Of a stretch of 64,000 nt of DNA, positions 60,463 through 64,000 are shown piece after piece. Both the position numbers and the translations under genes were made by a program. Numbering within the stretch: position 1 is the first letter of the stretch; every line of letters starts with the position of its first letter. Origin of the DNA: Xiphydria camelus (Eukaryota; Arthropoda; Insecta; Hymenoptera; Xiphydriidae); assembly GCA_963678675.1 (NCBI GenBank), contig OY783196.1, positions 22,918,827 to 22,982,826 of the forward strand. The letters run 5' to 3'. The notes under the pieces were generated by a model. That model did no database searches. It had not been told where the DNA came from and saw nothing but the letters and a program-made list of their open reading frames with translations.

Positions 60463-61592
60463 GGTAGCGGGTACAATTGCTGATACCCTGGCAATATGAT
60501 TGGCATTCATGTATACATGTGTATAAAAGAACATGTCCTGACTGACTGGCTGATTCATCAACGCCGAGCCGAAACCACTGAATCTAATTACATGAAATTT
60601 GGACAGTAGGTTTCTTTTATGACGTAAGCACTCATTAACCCTCTGACGCTAAACTCTTAGCAATCCCTGTCGTGTGAGTTGGAGAGAGGGAACAGCCAAT
60701 CGCGCGCGATCGCTTCATGTGTTAGTGACTGATGTCACAGAAATGGCCCCCCACTCTCATTCAGCCAGGCTCGTAGTTAGCTGCGCGCTGAGTCTTATTT
60801 AAATCACACCGCAGGTAGGGGCCATCCATATATTACGTAAGACGTTTTTGGCCACTTTTTTACACCCCCTCCCCCCAGTGTAAGATACTTGTACATACAG
60901 TTTACACGGTATTTACATACAGTGTAAGAAATATTCACACCCCCCCTCCCCCTCAAACGTCTTACGTAATTTATGGATGGGCCCGTAACTTTCAACGTTT
61001 CGTGGATTTTTGCTCTTCGGTGGATATGTAAGTCATATTTTCTCTAGTATGTATCTACGTATTATTAGTGCGATTACTGAAAGCGTAAAACAGTTTTGGT
61101 ACAATTGCTGGTACCTTGGCAACGATTGGCACTCGTCCTCAGTAATAAATCGATCGATACCAGAAAAAAGCACGTATCTTTTCACCATCATTATAGAACA
61201 TCGTAACTCGTTGCTATACAAAGAAAAGTTGTAAGACGCAAACTGCAAAGACTTACGATGTCTTCTCGTACAGTAACGAGTCATGTTTCTCAATGACAGT
61301 GAAAGGGTACGTAATTTTCTCTTGTACCAGTCGAAGTGTATTATAGAAAAGAAAGAGAGATGTGCCAATAAACTGTAAAAAATTTATAATTTTGATATTA
61401 TATATTTTTTATATTTATATAAAGCTTTATAAAGCTTTTTTTCAATGCGTGATTTTGAAAATTAATGTTTATAATTAATATTAATGTGGATAAAAGCTTT
61501 TTATAAAATTTTATTAAATTTAATAGAGTTTTTTTTACAGTTCGACTATACAATTTCGTCTGCCAATAACTGTACCCGTTACTCTATTACCA
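60463..61592. mobile_element. Possible TIR element spanning 1.1 kb
   Basis: GGGTAGCGGGTACAATTGCT at 60463 is imperfectly inverted near 61565-61592 (ACTGTACCCGTTACTCTATT). GGTACAATTGCTG.TACC..TGGCAA also recurs directly at 61098-61122. The interior is AT-rich without a transposase frame and contains the GTA-flanked MITE. Ends are approximate, and the inverted match is only about 22 bases. Confidence 0.45.
60818..60984. mobile_element. 167-bp MITE with 3-bp GTA duplication
   Basis: The ends GGGGCCATCCATATATTACG and the complement of the right end (GGGCCCATCCATAAATTACG) are inverted through GTAAGACGTTT. GTA lies on each side (60815-60817, 60985-60987). The arms carry C-rich/G-rich tracts facing inward and a palindromic TTTACACGGTATT region. 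The CCATCCATAAATTACGTAA terminus is familiar from short elements in many arthropod genomes. The 3-bp duplication separates it from the TA and TTAA elements of this window. Confidence 0.85.
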
Positions 61593-61609
61593 TTCATACT
61601 GATGTAATA

Positions 61610-61740
61610 CACTTCCTACACAGCTCTTCTCTTTAATAAATCGTTCGCGAATGCGTACATAGCCGTATAATCATATGTATAATATATTAGAGCCCAATGA
61701 CGAAGTCGATTATCACTCGTTTAGGTGTCCGACGTTGAAG
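61610..61740 (+). repeat. Dispersed duplicate segment, copy 2 of 3
   Basis: TTTAATAAATCGTTCGCGAA, GTATAATATATTAGAGCCCA and GACGAAGTCGATTATCACTC followed by GTTTAGG align with copy 1 (60175) and copy 3 (62840). It runs directly into segmental duplication copy B. Confidence 0.7.
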
Positions 61741-61744
61741 TGAA

Positions 61745-62545
61745 CGTTGAACTCATCTTTGGAATTGAAATATGCTCAAAATGTTTCTATAATACTAACC
61801 CTGCGAAGTCACGCGAAAAAAGTACCTACGTGTCAAAAATGAATTTAAAAAAGTACATGTAATTTGCGTCACGTGATGTGGATAAATCTATCGCATGTAC
61901 ACACACCGTGCATATTTTATGTGCAGCGGTTATCGATTGCAGAGCAATCCGTCACAAAATTTCTGCTCTCCATTCGTTGATAAAAAAAGAAGCAACCGAT
62001 CACCTGCATCTTCCCAAGCAGAGCAACGCGCTGCGTAACTTAATAGGATTATAATCGTCGTGAAAAAGAGCGCCTTCGACAAACCGAATCCGCCAACTCA
62101 AACCTCCTTTTAACCTCGCCCCCTGATCAGCTCGTACGGTGATAACCGATTAAGGAGGTTCCCTCGATAATAGGATTAGCAGAACGATTTTGACCAAATT
62201 CGGTAAATCGACAAATATAATATCAGGACCCTTCAGTCAAATTTTTGTGATGATTCACTAAATTAATGCCCATTTGGTATAGAATCTTACGAGATGAACA
62301 TATTCATCTCTTTTATCTCTGAATCGATAGATATAAGTGTTGGACCCTTTGGAAACATTTTTATGATGATTTCTCAACGTTGAAATAAAGATAAAATATC
62401 TAAATATATAGTTAACTATATATTTATTTTATCTTTATTATACAAGGTGGTGAATTGTCGCAAAAATTTAACCGGAGGATCCTTACACTCATGTCTTATC
62501 GATTAATCGAATTTAATCAAAGAACCTCCTTAAGCGAAATTCGTA
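61745..62545 (+). repeat. Segmental duplication, copy B
   Basis: The counterpart of 53361-54274 in the same orientation. It lacks the two foldbacks present in copy A: the site at 61827-61828 reads CCTACGTGTCAAAAATG without interruption. It carries a TTAA element at 62154-62529 that copy A lacks. It ends near GCGAAATTCGTAT, followed by a TC microsatellite. Confidence 0.85.
62154..62529. mobile_element. 376-bp TTAA element
   Basis: Lies between TTAA 62150-62153 and TTAA 62530-62533. The terminal repeats are GGAGGTTC and GAACCTCC, 8 perfect bases with a weaker extension. Segmental copy A has the same flanks joined by a single TTAA (54258-54261), so this is an insertion with TTAA duplication, typical of the piggyBac superfamily. 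Inside, a unit with TCGA.A.ATATAA and GGACCCTT occurs twice, and ATATATAGTTAACTATATAT forms a palindrome. No transposase. Confidence 0.88.
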
Positions 62546-62573
62546 TCTCTCTCTCTCTCTCTCTCTCTCTCTC
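62545..62573. repeat. (TC)n microsatellite
   Basis: About 29 bases of CT repeat at the end of segmental copy B. Confidence 0.95.
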
Positions 62574-62589
62574 ACGCGTAATAATAGTA

Positions 62590-62815
62590 CACGGAGAGAA
62601 AAATGTAGTAAATTTGACTAAATTAACGGTTACGGGTGGGGGAATGCAGATCAAGTTACTTGGATTGATAACTAACTTGATTAGACTACAGCCTGTTTCC
62701 TTCAAATAGTCGTTAACCGTTATAATTAAATTTATTAGTCGGCGCAACTAATTCTGCATTCTCCCATCCGTAAACGCAAATTAAATACTGAGAATAAACA
62801 ATTTTTTTCTCAGTC
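62590..62815 (+). mobile_element. CACGGAG element, family A, copy 2 (226 bp)
   Basis: The ends CACGGAGAGAAAAATGTAG and ATTTTTTTCTCAGTC have TA on both sides (62588-62589, 62816-62817). The interior matches 3779-4134 (GTTACGGGTGGGGGAATGCA, CAGCCTGTTTCCTTCAAATA, TCGTTAACCGTTATAA) without the nested foldback, so it shows that element's undisturbed form. Confidence 0.85.
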
Positions 62816-62839
62816 TACCAACAAATGCAATTGTCTATA

Positions 62840-62940
62840 TGCAATCATCGCATATGTATAATATATCAGCCCAATGACGAAATCGATTATTACTCGTTTA
62901 GGCGCTCGACGTCGAAGCGAAGAAAATCGCGCGACGCGTC
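62840..62940 (+). repeat. Dispersed duplicate segment, copy 3 of 3
   Basis: GCAATCATCGCATATGTATA, ATATATCAGCCCAATGACGA and AATCGATTATTACTCGTTTA align with copy 2. The copy continues with GTCGAAGCGAAGAAA, which resembles the AGAGCGAAGAAA following copy 1, and then enters GC-rich DNA. Confidence 0.65.
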
Positions 62941-64000
62941 TATCCGGCTTCCGAGCGAGAACGAATCGTTGACCCCGCACGCTGTCGTCCCCTACCGGCG
63001 TTTATCGCGACGATATCGCCTCTCCTTCACGTCCGAGCCTAACGCCTGACGCCCGACGCTCGTAGAGAAAATTTCGGAAATTGTCTCCGAGAAAAAGGTC
63101 ACGTTCGCGCGGATAATGCGTCGGGGACGAGAGGACGTTTCGGCAGAAACGCGGCCTGTTGCCACGAGCCGGATAAATCTCGGGCGCGTGAGGTGGCGCG
63201 GACCTCCCCCCTTTACGAAACGCAGGAAGCGTGTATAGGAAACGTTCGCGCGGAAGTTATTGCGACGGCGGGAAGCCCGAGACTCGGGTCTTATTAAAAT
63301 TGGACACACTGCATCGCGCGGCCTGTACGGTTGTATGGCGCGTCGCGTGTCGACGAGAAGGCGATTCGAATCGGGAGGCGTGCGATGTTGTCGAGTTTTT
63401 TTTTCCGAAAAATTCATTACTACTTCTGGAAAGAAAGCATCGTCGATGATTGACAGTTACCATCGAAATTCGGGCTTCTCACGAAAAAAAAAAAGATTTA
63501 TATTTTAATTGAATTTGTAATTTACATAAACATTTAATATCGCACGAAAAAGAAAATGTCAGAAAAAATAATTATACACAGAGTTGTAAGCGCATTTCTC
63601 TCTGCAGTGTTATGACGTCATCGAAACGCAAGAGAAATGCACTTATGCAGATAGGCTTACCACACGATGACGTAGCTATATTTCAAAATGTCACTTTTCA
63701 GCTGAAATAAGGCCGGAAATGAAAAATGAAAAAACACGGGGTAAATAATTTTGTCTAAATTTTTGGAATTTGCAATACAAAAAATTTGTGAGGAAACAGA
63801 ATTATCGTCGTTCGCATCGCATGAAACGATTCTTTTTTGTCTCCCGTTTTGCATACGTCGCGCGTCGTTTATTTGCGTTATTTACTCGGTAAATTGGCGC
63901 GAGAGAGTTAACGGCACTGCGGTGCCAAGTGGATATCTTTCGTCGTTCGAAAGTTACGACCCGCACGATAACCGACCACAGGTGGCACACATGCAGCTAT
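62941..64000. other. GC-rich then AT-rich end of window
   Basis: A 141-codon minus-strand frame (62992-63417) overlaps several plus-strand frames in CpG-rich DNA and has no recognisable domain. The last 500 bases are AT-rich. No gene supported. Confidence 0.4.

Overview
The window reads as nuclear DNA of an insect, most likely a hymenopteran and possibly an ant. The evidence is indirect. CpG-dense, GC-rich blocks full of GA/TC microsatellites alternate with AT-rich valleys, no bacterial-style gene array is present, and the mobile elements are DNA transposons typical of insects (mariner, pogo/Tigger, TTAA elements, many short foldback elements). I could not identify the species. I found no convincing host protein-coding exon, tRNA, rRNA or known microRNA in 64 kb. 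The many open frames of 60-280 codons lie in GC-rich or microsatellite DNA and translate to low-complexity Arg/Ser-rich peptides, so I treat them as chance. The window is best read as intergenic or long-intron DNA.

Region by region. 1-8.2 kb: GC-rich start, then an AT-rich valley with a 447-bp terminal-inverted-repeat (TIR) element (1951-2397), a 395-bp near-perfect palindrome (2878-3272), a CACTGAG element carrying a nested foldback (3779-4134), a 200-bp foldback (4559-4760), a small CACGGT element (5892-6047) and a decayed mariner (7305-8197). 8.2-20 kb: mostly GC-rich, with a 903-bp TTAA element holding a second TTAA element (11523-12425) and two further CAC-ended elements. 20-24.5 kb: a 150-bp hairpin, a compound foldback (22209-22872), a 253-bp TA element (22893-23145) and a weak foldback near 24.2 kb. 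24.5-34 kb: GC-rich, with a pogo/Tigger-like remnant carrying a PHD-like cysteine motif and a nested TTAA element (29533-30492).

34-43 kb: a three-layer nest (35254-36328) of a foldback, a Tigger remnant and another foldback; then a 533-bp palindromic element (42119-42651) inside one copy of a duplicated segment whose other copy keeps the unoccupied site. 43-51 kb: GC-rich, with a nested pair at 45827-46683 and a foldback/CACGGT pair at 47.9-48.4 kb. 51-64 kb: tandem and segmental duplications (51139-51794; 53361-54274 against 61745-62545; 60.2, 61.6 and 62.8 kb) that have taken up many short elements.

The main result is the network of short non-autonomous elements. At least a dozen copies, in six or more families with unrelated interiors, share the terminus TA|CAC(T/G)GAGAAAAA. 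In five places a second copy of the flanking DNA inside the same window preserves the empty site, which fixes the target duplication (TA or TTAA) and the element ends at base or near-base resolution.
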